A stretch of DNA of 64,000 nt from an uncultured Flavobacteriaceae bacterium (GTDB lineage Bacteria > Bacteroidota > Bacteroidia > Flavobacteriales > Flavobacteriaceae): positions 62,001 to 126,000 of the forward strand of contig CANMSN010000002.1 in NCBI GenBank assembly GCA_947500585.1, in the 5' to 3' direction. The position numbers and the translations under genes are program-made. The notes beneath the pieces were generated by a model. It worked only from the letters and a program-made list of their open reading frames with translations. It was not told the origin of the DNA and searched no databases. Shown one piece after another: positions 51,196-60,642 of the stretch (position 1 is its first letter; each line of letters opens with the position of its first letter).

Positions 51196-51810
51196 ATGCA
51201 TATTGCTATTGCCGGAAATATTGGCGCTGGAAAAACGACGCTCACTAAATTACTTGCAAAACATTATAAATGGGAAGCTCAACTTGAAGACGTTGTAGAC
51301 AACCCATATCTGGATGATTTTTATAATCAAATGGAACGTTGGAGCTTTAATTTACAAGTGTACTTTTTAAATAGTAGATTTCGTCAGGTTTTACAAATTC
51401 GTCAAAGCGGAAAAGATATTATTCAAGATAGAACCATTTACGAAGATGCTCATATTTTTGCACCCAATTTGCATGCTATGGGCTTGATGACCAATCGTGA
51501 TTATGGGAATTATAAATCACTTTTCGATTTAATGGAGTCTTTAGTTCAAGGTCCCGACGTATTAATTTATCTTCGTAGCTCAATCCCCAATTTAGTGTCT
51601 CAAATTCATAAACGCGGTCGTGAGTATGAAAATTCTATCAGTATTGATTACTTAAGCAGATTAAATGAACGTTATGAAGCTTGGATACATGGTTATGATA
51701 AAGGTAAACTTTTAATTATTGATGTTGATAATTTAAACTTTGTAGATAACCCTGAAGATTTAGGAAGTGTAATAAATACTATTGATGCTGAAATAAATGG
51801 GTTGTTTTAA
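51196..51810 (+). CDS. Deoxynucleoside kinase
   Basis: 204 residues. The P-loop GNIGAGKTTL is at residues 7-16. The QDRTIYEDAHIF block near residue 75 matches the deoxynucleoside kinase family (dNK/dGK/dAK), with Glu-Asp for the nucleoside. The Arg-rich lid is near residue 145 (KRGREYENSISIDYL). The enzyme phosphorylates deoxynucleosides with ATP in the cytoplasmic salvage pathway; substrate preference cannot be told. The 3' end overlaps the convergent App1-type phosphatase gene by 32 bp. Confidence 0.92.
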   Translation: MHIAIAGNIGAGKTTLTKLLAKHYKWEAQLEDVVDNPYLDDFYNQMERWSFNLQVYFLNSRFRQVLQIRQSGKDIIQDRTIYEDAHIFAPNLHAMGLMTNRDYGNYKSLFDLMESLVQGPDVLIYLRSSIPNLVSQIHKRGREYENSISIDYLSRLNERYEAWIHGYDKGKLLIIDVDNLNFVDNPEDLGSVINTIDAEINGLF

Positions 51811-52822
51811 ATTTTATAAACCCTTGCTTTTTTGCATGGGCAATAGCCTGTTCACTATTTTCAACTAATAAAACTGGAGTTGTCTTATAGTTTTTATATA
51901 AACCCGAAACCCGAAGCATTTTCTTCTTATGTTTCACACTTCTCAAATAAATTGCTAAAACCCTTCCAGGATAAGTCTCAGCTATTTCCATATAAATATC
52001 TGGATCATGTTGGCCACTATCTCCTATTAAAATGAATTTTAATTTTGGATATGTTTTTAAAATATTAACTATTTCTATATGCTTTTGTGGACGATTACCA
52101 GATTTATTCATAAATATATCCTTAAAACTTCGCAATAAAATTGGTCCTTTAGGAAAACTATTCTGTTTTAAAAAGAATTTTAGATAACGGTACAAATTCC
52201 ATGGACTATGACTTACATAAAAAATTGGATTAGCATTATCTCCAGATTTTCCTCGATGTAATTTTTGATAAAAAGCTGCTGCACCTTCTAAAGGAATTCG
52301 GCTAGCTGCACTTTTAAAAATACTATTAAGTAACACTTCCCATTTTAGTGTAGATACAACACCCGTATGAATAATGGTATCATCAATATCGCTTATTACA
52401 CCAAATTGAGCTTGATTACTCGGTATTAATAATTCACCTGGAAATCGATTTGAATTTTGAATACTACGTTTAATATTAACGTCATTATAAGCGATTTCAA
52501 AGTTAAGCCAACCTTCATCATTAGATAATGCATCCAATCCATCAACATATTCATCTACCTTAAAATAACCATGGTCATCTGTAACAGTGTTTAAAATAGT
52601 TCCATTAGGTAGAGTAATTTTGAGTTTAGTATGTTTAATTTCATCACTCTCAAAGCGCCTCCAAGAATTAATAAATAAACGAAATAAGCCTTTTTGTTCT
52701 AAATCAATTGTTTCATCTTCCAAAGCACGACCACGCATGTAAAAATGGTTAGAGGTTCCATAAGTTTGAAAAGCAATAATTTGTAGAGGATCTTTTCTGA
52801 ACATAAGCGTTTTCCAATTCAT
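51779..52822 (-). CDS. App1-type phosphatase (DUF2183, HAD superfamily)
   Basis: 347 residues. The HAD motif I DxDxT is SDIDDTIIHTG with Asp145 and Asp147, preceded by a beta-sandwich N-terminal part (about 15-135). Motif II is probably FYVSHSPWNLY and the motif III/IV region has LILIGDSGQHDPDIYMEIAE. Yeast App1p is a phosphatidate phosphatase; bacterial relatives are annotated by similarity only. It converges on the deoxynucleoside-kinase gene with a 32-bp overlap. The hppA terminator lies just upstream of its start. Confidence 0.88.
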   Translation of the reverse strand: MNWKTLMFRKDPLQIIAFQTYGTSNHFYMRGRALEDETIDLEQKGLFRLFINSWRRFESDEIKHTKLKITLPNGTILNTVTDDHGYFKVDEYVDGLDALSNDEGWLNFEIAYNDVNIKRSIQNSNRFPGELLIPSNQAQFGVISDIDDTIIHTGVVSTLKWEVLLNSIFKSAASRIPLEGAAAFYQKLHRGKSGDNANPIFYVSHSPWNLYRYLKFFLKQNSFPKGPILLRSFKDIFMNKSGNRPQKHIEIVNILKTYPKLKFILIGDSGQHDPDIYMEIAETYPGRVLAIYLRSVKHKKKMLRVSGLYKNYKTTPVLLVENSEQAIAHAKKQGFIKFKTTHLFQHQ

Positions 52823-52838
52823 TTTAAAAATACAAAAA

Positions 52839-52861
52839 AAACCACGCTTCTGGCGTGGTTT
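52839..52861 (-). terminator. Terminator of hppA
   Basis: On the minus strand: stem AAACCACGC / GCGTGGTTT with a 5-nt loop, followed by a run of T. It starts 24 bp after the hppA stop and lies just upstream of the App1-type phosphatase gene, isolating the two transcripts. Confidence 0.88.
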
Positions 52862-52884
52862 AATATTCTTATAAATAAAATCAA

Positions 52885-55284
52885 CTAGTTAACAACTTCC
52901 TCATCAATGGCTTTAATAATCTTTTTGGTATCAACCGTAATGTTTCTACCATCTTCTTTTAAAGCATCAATATTAGCTTTAACTTCAGCTTCAGGTCCTT
53001 CAAAAGTTTCGTAAGCTGTAGTCTCTTCTCCATTTTCATAAGTAACTGTTGTAACTACAGCCTTAAATGTTCCATCTTCATTTTTATTCATTTCTACTTT
53101 AACTTCTTTAGTCATTTCAATTTTTTCTGTATTGTCATTATATGCCGTTAAAGTATCTGAAGTCATTGCTATACTTGGCGCAATTACTAAAGCTACTACC
53201 GACATTAATTTTAATAAGATATTTAAAGAAGGGCCTGAAGTATCTTTGAATGGATCTCCAACAGTATCGCCAACAACAGCTGCCTTGTGCGCATCCGTCC
53301 CTTTCTTACCTTGTTCTTCTATCGTTTTCTTTGCATTATCCCATGCTCCACCAGCATTAGACTGAAAGATTGCCATAAGCACGCCACAGGTAGTTACACC
53401 TGCAAGCAAGCCACCTAACATTTCAGAACCTCCTAAAAACCCAACAGCAACAGGCACTGCAATAGCCAATAAACCTGGTAACACCATTTCTTTAATAGAT
53501 GCCTTGGTTGAAATATCGATACATTTACTATAATCGGCAACACCATCAGCTTCATCAAATATTTTTCTTTGCGCTTCTGTTGCTTTAGACATATCAGAAT
53601 CTACTGCTCTCATAACTTCTAAAGCCGCTTTTAGTTTTGGAATATCTCTAAACTGGCGACGTACTTCTTCAATCATTGCCATGGCTGCACGACCAACAGC
53701 ATTCATAGATAATGCTGAAAATACAAAAGGCAACATCCCTCCAATTAATAATCCTGCCATAATTTTAGGTTGAGATACATCAATTGCCACAACACCAGCT
53801 GTTTTCATAAAAGCAGCAAATAATGCTAAGGCTGTTAAGGCAGCAGAAGCAATGGCGAATCCTTTTCCAACTGCTGCAGTAGTATTACCAACAGCATCTA
53901 ATTTATCAGTACGTTCTCTAACTTCACTTGGTAATTCTGCCATTTCAGCAATTCCACCAGCATTATCACAAATTGGTCCATAAGCATCAACAGCTAATTG
54001 AATACCTGTGTTTGCTAACATGCCAACCGCAGCAATTGCGATACCATATAAACCTGCAAAATGATGTGAAATCATAATAGCAGCAGCAATAAGAAGAATA
54101 GGAATCATTGTTGACATCATACCAACACCTAATCCAGCAATAATATTTGTTGCTGCTCCAGTTTCAGATTGTGCAACGATTGAATTCACAGGTTTTTTCC
54201 CTGTTGCTGTATAATATTCTGTTATTTTACCAACACCTAAACCAGCAACTAAACCGGCAATTGTTGCCCAAAACACACCCATAGCTCCAAATGGTAAACC
54301 TTCAACAGATTCAGGAATTAAGGCGTTTATAATAAAATAAGACGCTACAACCATTAAGCCTGCAGAACCAAATTCTCCAATATTTAATGCTGTTTGTGGG
54401 TTTCCACCATCTTTTACTTTTACAAAAAATGATCCTAAAATAGACATTATAATACCCACAGCTCCAAGAACTAGAGGTAAATAAACTGCGCCTAAACCAG
54501 CAAAATCAGGTGTTATAATAAAAGCACCTAATACCATTGTACCAATAATAGAACCTACATACGATTCGAATAAATCAGCTCCCATACCAGCTACATCACC
54601 AACATTATCACCAACATTATCTGCAATAGTTGCAGGGTTTAATGGGTGATCTTCTGGAATACCAGCTTCAACTTTACCAACTAAATCGGCTCCAACATCT
54701 GCTGCTTTGGTATAAATTCCTCCACCTACACGAGCAAATAAGGCTATAGATGAGGCTCCTAATGAAAACCCTGAAAGTACATTTAATACCATTCCTAAAT
54801 TTTCATCTCCTGGCCACATGCCTTGATATATTATAAATAAGCCACTTAATCCTAAAATACCTAAGCCTACAACACCTAAGCCCATTACAGCTCCTCCAGC
54901 AAAAGCAACTTCTAATGCACGCCCCAAAGATGTTCTTGCAGCTTCCGTAGTTCTAACATTTGCTTTTGTTGCTACTTTCATACCTATGAATCCTGCTAAT
55001 GCAGAACAAATAGCTCCAATAATAAATGATACGGCGACCATACCGCTAGATCCTACTTCAGATTCGCCCTTAAAATATAATAATATAGCTACGGCAGCTA
55101 CAAAAATTGCTAAGACCTTGTATTCAGCTTTTAAGAATGCCATGGCACCATCGGCTATATTCTTAGCAATACGAGACATTTTTTCATTACCAACGTCTTG
55201 TTTTGAAACCCATCCGCTTTTTAGAAAAACGAAAATTAAAGCTACAACACCAAAAAGAGGTAAAAATTTTACTATTAATTCCAT
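52885..55284 (-). CDS. hppA: Membrane-bound ion-translocating pyrophosphatase
   Basis: 799 residues with about 16 membrane helices. The pyrophosphate-binding loops are [35 protein letters not shown] near residue 195 and a second Asp-rich site near 705 ([16 protein letters not shown]). [22 protein letters not shown] has Ala at the position that is Lys in K+-independent enzymes, so a K+-dependent type is likely. Beyond the last helix there is an unusual ~80-residue acidic tail ([16 protein letters not shown] ... [13 protein letters not shown]). The enzyme couples PPi hydrolysis to H+ or Na+ pumping. It is adjacent to the soluble pyrophosphatase gene ppa. Confidence 0.96.
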   Translation of the reverse strand: MELIVKFLPLFGVVALIFVFLKSGWVSKQDVGNEKMSRIAKNIADGAMAFLKAEYKVLAIFVAAVAILLYFKGESEVGSSGMVAVSFIIGAICSALAGFIGMKVATKANVRTTEAARTSLGRALEVAFAGGAVMGLGVVGLGILGLSGLFIIYQGMWPGDENLGMVLNVLSGFSLGASSIALFARVGGGIYTKAADVGADLVGKVEAGIPEDHPLNPATIADNVGDNVGDVAGMGADLFESYVGSIIGTMVLGAFIITPDFAGLGAVYLPLVLGAVGIIMSILGSFFVKVKDGGNPQTALNIGEFGSAGLMVVASYFIINALIPESVEGLPFGAMGVFWATIAGLVAGLGVGKITEYYTATGKKPVNSIVAQSETGAATNIIAGLGVGMMSTMIPILLIAAAIMISHHFAGLYGIAIAAVGMLANTGIQLAVDAYGPICDNAGGIAEMAELPSEVRERTDKLDAVGNTTAAVGKGFAIASAALTALALFAAFMKTAGVVAIDVSQPKIMAGLLIGGMLPFVFSALSMNAVGRAAMAMIEEVRRQFRDIPKLKAALEVMRAVDSDMSKATEAQRKIFDEADGVADYSKCIDISTKASIKEMVLPGLLAIAVPVAVGFLGGSEMLGGLLAGVTTCGVLMAIFQSNAGGAWDNAKKTIEEQGKKGTDAHKAAVVGDTVGDPFKDTSGPSLNILLKLMSVVALVIAPSIAMTSDTLTAYNDNTEKIEMTKEVKVEMNKNEDGTFKAVVTTVTYENGEETTAYETFEGPEAEVKANIDALKEDGRNITVDTKKIIKAIDEEVVN

Positions 55285-55358
55285 ATTAGATTAGTTAGTT
55301 TAAATTAATTATTTTTTTAACGGAGCTAAAAATAAGTAAATTAAAGTGATAAAAAAAA

Positions 55359-55378
55359 CCACCTTTAATTAAAGATGG
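55359..55378 (-). terminator. Terminator of ppa
   Basis: Imperfect palindrome CCACCTTTAA / TTAAAGATGG with no loop and one mismatch, followed on the minus strand by eight T. It lies about 35 bp after the ppa stop, between ppa and hppA, so the two are probably separate transcripts. Confidence 0.7.
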
Positions 55379-55413
55379 CTCAATTATATTGTGATATTTT
55401 AAGAATATACTAA

Positions 55414-55941
55414 TTAGATAGTAAATGTACGTTTTTTCTTGTGTTCACTTTCTTCGTAACGCACTACACATTCATGATAAATCTTGATGGCCTCTTCAGC
55501 ATCTCCCCATCCTCCAACATCTACTTTTTTCTTTTCTAAATCTTTATATACTTGAAAAAAGTGCTCTATTTCCTTTAGTCTATGCGGATTTAAATCAAAA
55601 ATATCATTTCTTTTACTCCAAACTGGATCAGAAATAGGCACACAAATAATTTTTTCATCAGGTCCTTTTTCATCTGTCATATGAAAAACACCAATGGGTC
55701 TTACTTCCATAACAACCATAGGATAAGAAGGTTCTGTAGAAAGTACTAAAATATCTAATGGGTCTTGATCTAACGCTAAAGTTTCTGGTATAAACCCGTA
55801 GTCTCCAGGATACATCATTGATGAAAATAAGGTTCTATCAAAACGTATTTTATGTAATGTAAAATCGTATTCGTATTTATTTCTACTTCCTTTAGGGATT
55901 TCTATTAAAACGTCAAACGTTAATTTCTCTTCTTTACTCAT
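55414..55941 (-). CDS. ppa: Inorganic pyrophosphatase (family I)
   Basis: 175 residues. Family I motifs include IEIPKGSRNKYEYD, MYPGDYGFIPETLALDQDPLDILVL (metal-binding Asp residues around 65-75) and the C-terminal part with DLEKKKVDVGGWGDAEEA. It hydrolyses pyrophosphate to orthophosphate in the cytoplasm, pulling biosynthetic reactions forward. It sits just upstream of the membrane pyrophosphatase hppA. A promoter with a good -33/-7 pair precedes it. Confidence 0.96.
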   Translation of the reverse strand: MSKEEKLTFDVLIEIPKGSRNKYEYDFTLHKIRFDRTLFSSMMYPGDYGFIPETLALDQDPLDILVLSTEPSYPMVVMEVRPIGVFHMTDEKGPDEKIICVPISDPVWSKRNDIFDLNPHRLKEIEHFFQVYKDLEKKKVDVGGWGDAEEAIKIYHECVVRYEESEHKKKRTFTI

Positions 55942-55966
55942 GATTTATTATTTCTAATTTGGGCTA

Positions 55967-55997
55967 CAAATGTACTGAACACAGATGCAGCAAACAA
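55967..55997 (-). promoter_or_regulatory. Promoter of ppa
   Basis: On the minus strand: TTG (55997-55995), 20 bp, then TACATTTG (55974-55967). It matches the flavobacterial -33/-7 consensus and ends 26 bp before the ppa start codon. Confidence 0.5.
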
Positions 55998-56226
55998 ACC
56001 AAAACCCATTGTTTTAAAGGATTTTTAGAGTATTTAATCTAAAAAAACGTTTCTTAATGTTAAATCGTTTAACATCATAAAAGATATGTTGTTTAAATTA
56101 CTTTCATATTTACAGTACATGTTCACTTATTTGTTAAAAAATTATTGATTATTAAACTCAACACTAAATATTTATCATAATATTATTATCTTGTTGCATT
56201 AATTTATAACGACTAACTCACTCATA

Positions 56227-58455
56227 ATGCGACTACTACTATTACTCATTATTTCTACGTTTACATATTCTAATTTTCAGGCACAAACTCAGCCGTGGCA
56301 AGGTAAGTTTGAACCCATTGATAATATGATTGCTCCACCAAACTCATATCGAACTGCAAGTGGTGCCCCAGGAAATGCCTATTGGCAACAACGTGCCAAT
56401 TATGATATAAAGGCAACAATTGATGAGAAAACTAATACACTATCGGGTGAAGAAACAATAACCTACTTTAATAATTCACCAGATGATTTAAGTTATTTAT
56501 GGATTCAATTAGAACAAAACGTAAATAAAAAAGAAAATGAAGATTTTGGCGATATTAATAATAATGTAAAAGATGAAATAAGTGCCAGAAAAATGCAATT
56601 CTTAACCAGAGCTATCGATTTTCCAGCAGGCTATTCTATAAAATATGTGAAAGATGCCAATGGAAATAATTTAAAAACCTTGGTTAACAATACGATGATG
56701 AAAGTTAAATTAAATTCACCACTTAAATCTGGAGAGTCAATACGTTTTTCAATGGCATGGTCATATCCTATTACAGATAGAAACATGTATTTGTTATCTC
56801 GAGAGGGTTATGAATATTTCCCTGAAGATGATAATACGGTTTACCTTATTGCGCATTGGTTTCCTAGAATGGCGGTTTATAATGATACTGAAGGTTGGCA
56901 AAATCAGCAATTCCAAAAATTGGGTGAATTCGCTTTAGAATTTGGTGATTATAATGTTGAGATTACCGTACCTGAAGATCACATAGTAGCATCAACTGGT
57001 ACCTTACAAAATAGCGATGCTGTTTTAACTAAAACACAACGTAAGCGTTTTGATGAGGCTAAAAAATCTTTTGACAAACCTGTAATGATTACTACAAAAG
57101 AAGAAGTTGAAGCTAACGAAAAACAGAAATCAACCAAGCAAAAAACGTGGAAATATAGTGCTAAAAACATACGCGATTTTGCATTTGCGTCGTCTCGTAA
57201 ATTTTTGTGGGATGCACAAGCTGTAAAATTACCAACTAATACGGTAATGGCTATGTCTTATTACCCAAAAGAAGGGCTACCTGTATGGCAAGAAGAATCT
57301 ACAAAAGCTGTTATGCATGCTTTAGAAGTCTATTCTGAAGCTACTTTTGACTATCCATATCCAGTGGCAATTTCTGTAAACACCTCTAATATTGGTATGG
57401 AATTCCCAATGATTAGTTTTAATGGTGGCCGCGCTATAAATGGAGAAATGAGCGACAGAGCTAAACAAGGCATGATAGGCACTATAATACATGAAGTTGG
57501 ACACAATTGGTTTCCAATGATTGTAAGTTCAGACGAGCGTAAATGGATGTGGATGGACGAAGGTTTAAACACCTTTTTACATCAACGTACGGTTGCAGAA
57601 CGTTATCCAGATTTTAATAGTGTAACACCAAAAACTATCATACCATTTATGAGTGGTGATAAAAATATTTTACGTCCTATTATGACGACTTCAGATAATG
57701 AATTAATGAGTCAGTTTGGAGCTAACTTTTATTTAAAACCTACTGTTGGTTTGCAAATGTTGAGGAACTCTATTATTGGAAAAGAATTATTTGATGAAGC
57801 TTTTAAAGAATATGCAAATCGGTGGAAATATAAACATCCAAATCCTGGAGATTTATTTAGAACTTTGGAAGATGCTACTGCAACAGATTTAGATTGGTTT
57901 TTCAGAGGTTGGTTTTTTACTACCGATAATGTAGATATGGAACTTAGCAACGTAAAATGGTTTAAAGTTTATGAAGAAAACTCTAATATTGAAGACCAAA
58001 ATCAAACCTCAAAAATTAAAATAGAAGCTTCTGGAGATAATGCAGAAGCCGACGCTAAAGATTTTTCAAACGGCCCCGAAGTTATTACCATGACAACCAC
58101 ACCCGATTCGGAATACGGACAGTTCCTATCTCGATTAGATGAACCTGAAATTAGAAAACAACTATCTGGTAAAAATATTTATGAGGTTACTATTAAAAAC
58201 AAAGGCGGATTAGTTATGCCAGTAACTATTGAATGGGTTTACACCGATGGAACAACAGAAACAGACAAACTTCCTGCTCAAATTTGGAGAAGAAACGAAT
58301 ATGAAGTTAAAAAAACCTTTATAAAAGCTAAAGAGGTAAGTAAAGTAAATTTAGATCCTAATTTTGAATTTGCAGATACCGACACAAAAAATAATAGCTT
58401 CCCTAAAGTTGAAAGTAAATCTGAGTTTGATAGTTTTAAAACAAAGAGTAAATAA
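56227..58455 (+). CDS. Exported M1 family zinc aminopeptidase
   Basis: 742 residues with a signal peptide (ending near SNFQAQ). The zinc motif is HEVGHNWFP (His422, Glu423, His426) and the third ligand Glu445 is in MWMDEGLNTF, giving the HExxH-18-E pattern. The N-terminal domain resembles the beta-sandwich of M1 enzymes. The substrate motif GAMEN of classical members is changed to NIGMEFP near residue 390. A C-terminal helical part follows (LFDEAFKEYANRWKYKHPNPGDLFRTLEDATATDLDWFFRGWF). It probably acts on peptides in the periplasm. A strong terminator follows. Confidence 0.94.
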   Translation: MRLLLLLIISTFTYSNFQAQTQPWQGKFEPIDNMIAPPNSYRTASGAPGNAYWQQRANYDIKATIDEKTNTLSGEETITYFNNSPDDLSYLWIQLEQNVNKKENEDFGDINNNVKDEISARKMQFLTRAIDFPAGYSIKYVKDANGNNLKTLVNNTMMKVKLNSPLKSGESIRFSMAWSYPITDRNMYLLSREGYEYFPEDDNTVYLIAHWFPRMAVYNDTEGWQNQQFQKLGEFALEFGDYNVEITVPEDHIVASTGTLQNSDAVLTKTQRKRFDEAKKSFDKPVMITTKEEVEANEKQKSTKQKTWKYSAKNIRDFAFASSRKFLWDAQAVKLPTNTVMAMSYYPKEGLPVWQEESTKAVMHALEVYSEATFDYPYPVAISVNTSNIGMEFPMISFNGGRAINGEMSDRAKQGMIGTIIHEVGHNWFPMIVSSDERKWMWMDEGLNTFLHQRTVAERYPDFNSVTPKTIIPFMSGDKNILRPIMTTSDNELMSQFGANFYLKPTVGLQMLRNSIIGKELFDEAFKEYANRWKYKHPNPGDLFRTLEDATATDLDWFFRGWFFTTDNVDMELSNVKWFKVYEENSNIEDQNQTSKIKIEASGDNAEADAKDFSNGPEVITMTTTPDSEYGQFLSRLDEPEIRKQLSGKNIYEVTIKNKGGLVMPVTIEWVYTDGTTETDKLPAQIWRRNEYEVKKTFIKAKEVSKVNLDPNFEFADTDTKNNSFPKVESKSEFDSFKTKSK

Positions 58456-58459
58456 ATAA

Positions 58460-58489
58460 TTAAAACCCATGATGTTTCATGGGTTTTAA
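58460..58489 (+). terminator. Terminator of the M1 aminopeptidase gene
   Basis: A 13-bp perfect stem, TTAAAACCCATGA (58460-58472) with its complement at 58477-58489, and a TGTT loop, 4 bp after the stop codon. The rest of the 243-bp spacer to 58698 is AT-rich and shows no gene. Confidence 0.85.
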
Positions 58490-58698
58490 CTAACTAACTC
58501 TAAACTAACTAAACTAATTTTACTATCAACCAAATAGTATTTTTTGTTATTCAAAGATAATTTATATTAATGATATATTTTTATTTATATTTTTTATGAA
58601 ATATATAAGAAATATTTATGTGTGATGAATTTTATCAGTATATCTATTAAAACAGTCTGATAGTCCAAGTATTAGAGGAGCAGTTAAAAACCTGATTT

Positions 58699-59676
58699 TT
58701 ACTTCTTTCTATCAATGACGTAGTTTACCATAAGTTCTAGCGAGTTTCTATACTCAGATTCTGGAAAACCTTGAAGTAAATTTAAGGCTTCAGACTGAAA
58801 ATCTTTCATCTTTTGTACAGCATAATCTAAACCTCCATTATTCTTTACAAAAGTTATAACTTCCTTTACACGTTTGGCATCCTTATTATGATTCTTAATA
58901 GAATTTATCAACCAGTTCTTATCTTTTTTTGATACCTGATTTAATACATAAATAAGTGGCAAAGTCATTTTTTGTTCTTTAATATCTATTCCTGTTGGTT
59001 TTCCTATTTGTTCATTACCATAATCGAACAAATCATCTTTAATTTGAAATGCCATTCCTATAAGCTCGCCAAATCTTCTCATGGTTTCAACATGTTGCGA
59101 TTCTGGTTTTACAGAAGCAGCTCCTAAACTACAACACGCTGCAATTAAGGTTGCTGTTTTTTGTCGTATAATTTCGTAATAAATAGTTTCTGTAATATCT
59201 AATTTCCGAGCTTTTTCAATTTGGAGTAACTCGCCTTCACTCATTTCTCGTACAGCTATTGAAATGATTTTAAGTAAATCAAAATCATTATTATCTATTG
59301 ATAATAATAACCCTTTTGAGAGTAAATAATCACCAATTAAAACAGCTATTTTATTTTTCCAAAGGGCATTAACTGAGAAGAATCCGCGACGTCGGTTACT
59401 ATCGTCAACCACATCGTCGTGAACTAAAGTTGCCGTATGAATAAGTTCTATTACCGAAGCGCCTCGATAAGTACGCTCGCTGACTTCACCGTTAGATACC
59501 ATTTTAGCAACCAAAAATACAAACATCGGTCGCATTTGTTTTCCTTTTCGGTTTACTATATAGTGCGTAATTCTGTTTAATAAAGCTACTTTACTAGCCA
59601 TAGACAATTGGAACTTTTGCTCGAAAAGATCCATTTCATAAGCTATGGGTTGCTTTATTTGTTCTACAATTTTCAA
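58699..59676 (-). CDS. Polyprenyl diphosphate synthase (trans-isoprenyl synthetase family)
   Basis: 325 residues. First aspartate-rich motif: HDDVVDDSNRRRG with Asp87, Asp88 and Asp91. Second: FQIKDDLFDYGNE near residue 215. FARM region LIHTATLVHDDVVDD is typical of long-chain trans-prenyl transferases. Such enzymes extend farnesyl or geranylgeranyl diphosphate to an octa- or nona-prenyl chain for menaquinone; chain length cannot be read from the sequence. Residues just upstream of the first motif (SVIELIHTATL) are small, which would favour long products. A stand-alone minus-strand gene. Confidence 0.93.
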   Translation of the reverse strand: MKIVEQIKQPIAYEMDLFEQKFQLSMASKVALLNRITHYIVNRKGKQMRPMFVFLVAKMVSNGEVSERTYRGASVIELIHTATLVHDDVVDDSNRRRGFFSVNALWKNKIAVLIGDYLLSKGLLLSIDNNDFDLLKIISIAVREMSEGELLQIEKARKLDITETIYYEIIRQKTATLIAACCSLGAASVKPESQHVETMRRFGELIGMAFQIKDDLFDYGNEQIGKPTGIDIKEQKMTLPLIYVLNQVSKKDKNWLINSIKNHNKDAKRVKEVITFVKNNGGLDYAVQKMKDFQSEALNLLQGFPESEYRNSLELMVNYVIDRKK

Positions 59677-59833
59677 CTTAAAAAAATGATATTATCATAA
59701 CAAACCTAGTAAAAAAGTACTGCAATTTCACAAATATTTATAACTAAATGATTGTTAACGTATTAATTTGTTACAGAAATAAATAATGTATATATTGTAG
59801 TTTAATTATTAATTCATTTAAACCTTAGAGCTT

Positions 59834-60592
59834 ATGAAAAAAATTACTTTATTACTATTTATTTTATCCAACTTCTTATCTAATGCTCAAATAAACATAT
59901 CGGGTAGTGGCTTTACATCAACTGGAGCTTCATTTAATCTCTTTTATACAGACTCAGAAGTAACAGGCACATTAACCTCTATCGACATTGATGCTACACT
60001 AGCAGCCTCAACTAGTGATACTTATGCAAATGACCTTATGATATATGTGACAGCAACTAGTGATATAAACAGCGCTGGAATTCTTCAAGCAGGTGGTTTT
60101 TCTAACTTTGGCGCTGCTGAAAAAATTACTTGGACAACAGGTGGTAGCGCAGTTATTGGCACTCAAGTTATGGAATCACAATCCCTTGTAACTCCTTTAG
60201 ATTTTTCAGCAAACCCAACATACAACATTTGGTTAGGCAATGGTTATGCTGATGCGAATCCTCCAACTACTAGTGGCACTTGGGATAATATCAATATTGT
60301 ATTAAACGGTATTTCTGAAGCTGCACTATCAACAAATAGTGAAATTGAAAATACGTTTTCAATATATCCAAATCCTGCTAAGGATTTTATTTCAATATCT
60401 AATACAGATACAAGCCTAGAAATAAACAAAGTAGGAATTATTGATGTTAATGGTAGAGCAATAAGAACTATTATTTTAGGTAAAGCTTCCAATAATTCTC
60501 AAATCAATATTTCTGATTTAAGTACTGGAATTTATATGCTTGTTATTAATTCTAACAAAGGAACTGGAGTAAAGAAATTTGTGAAAAAATAA
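59834..60592 (+). CDS. Secreted protein with T9SS type A sorting domain
   Basis: 252 residues. Signal peptide (MKKITLLLFILSNFLSNAQ), then a ~150-residue jelly-roll-like region (SGSGFTSTGASFNLFYTDSEVTGTLTSIDIDATL) and a C-terminal T9SS domain with FSIYPNPAKDFISI and a final GVKKFVKK. It is exported by the type IX system. No enzymatic motif is visible in the N-terminal region, so the function is unknown. It is flanked by a terminator shared with rlmN. Confidence 0.88.
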   Translation: MKKITLLLFILSNFLSNAQINISGSGFTSTGASFNLFYTDSEVTGTLTSIDIDATLAASTSDTYANDLMIYVTATSDINSAGILQAGGFSNFGAAEKITWTTGGSAVIGTQVMESQSLVTPLDFSANPTYNIWLGNGYADANPPTTSGTWDNINIVLNGISEAALSTNSEIENTFSIYPNPAKDFISISNTDTSLEINKVGIIDVNGRAIRTIILGKASNNSQINISDLSTGIYMLVINSNKGTGVKKFVKK

Positions 60593-60611
60593 GAGTCTTA
60601 ATTCGTAAATA

Positions 60612-60642
60612 AAAAAAGAGCTTCATTGTGAAGCTCTTTTTT
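60612..60642. terminator. Bidirectional terminator between the T9SS protein and rlmN
   Basis: A 14-bp perfect stem AAAAAAGAGCTTCA (60612-60625) with its complement at 60629-60642 and a 3-nt loop. A/T runs on both sides allow use on either strand; its end overlaps the first bases of the rlmN stop codon. Confidence 0.88.
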
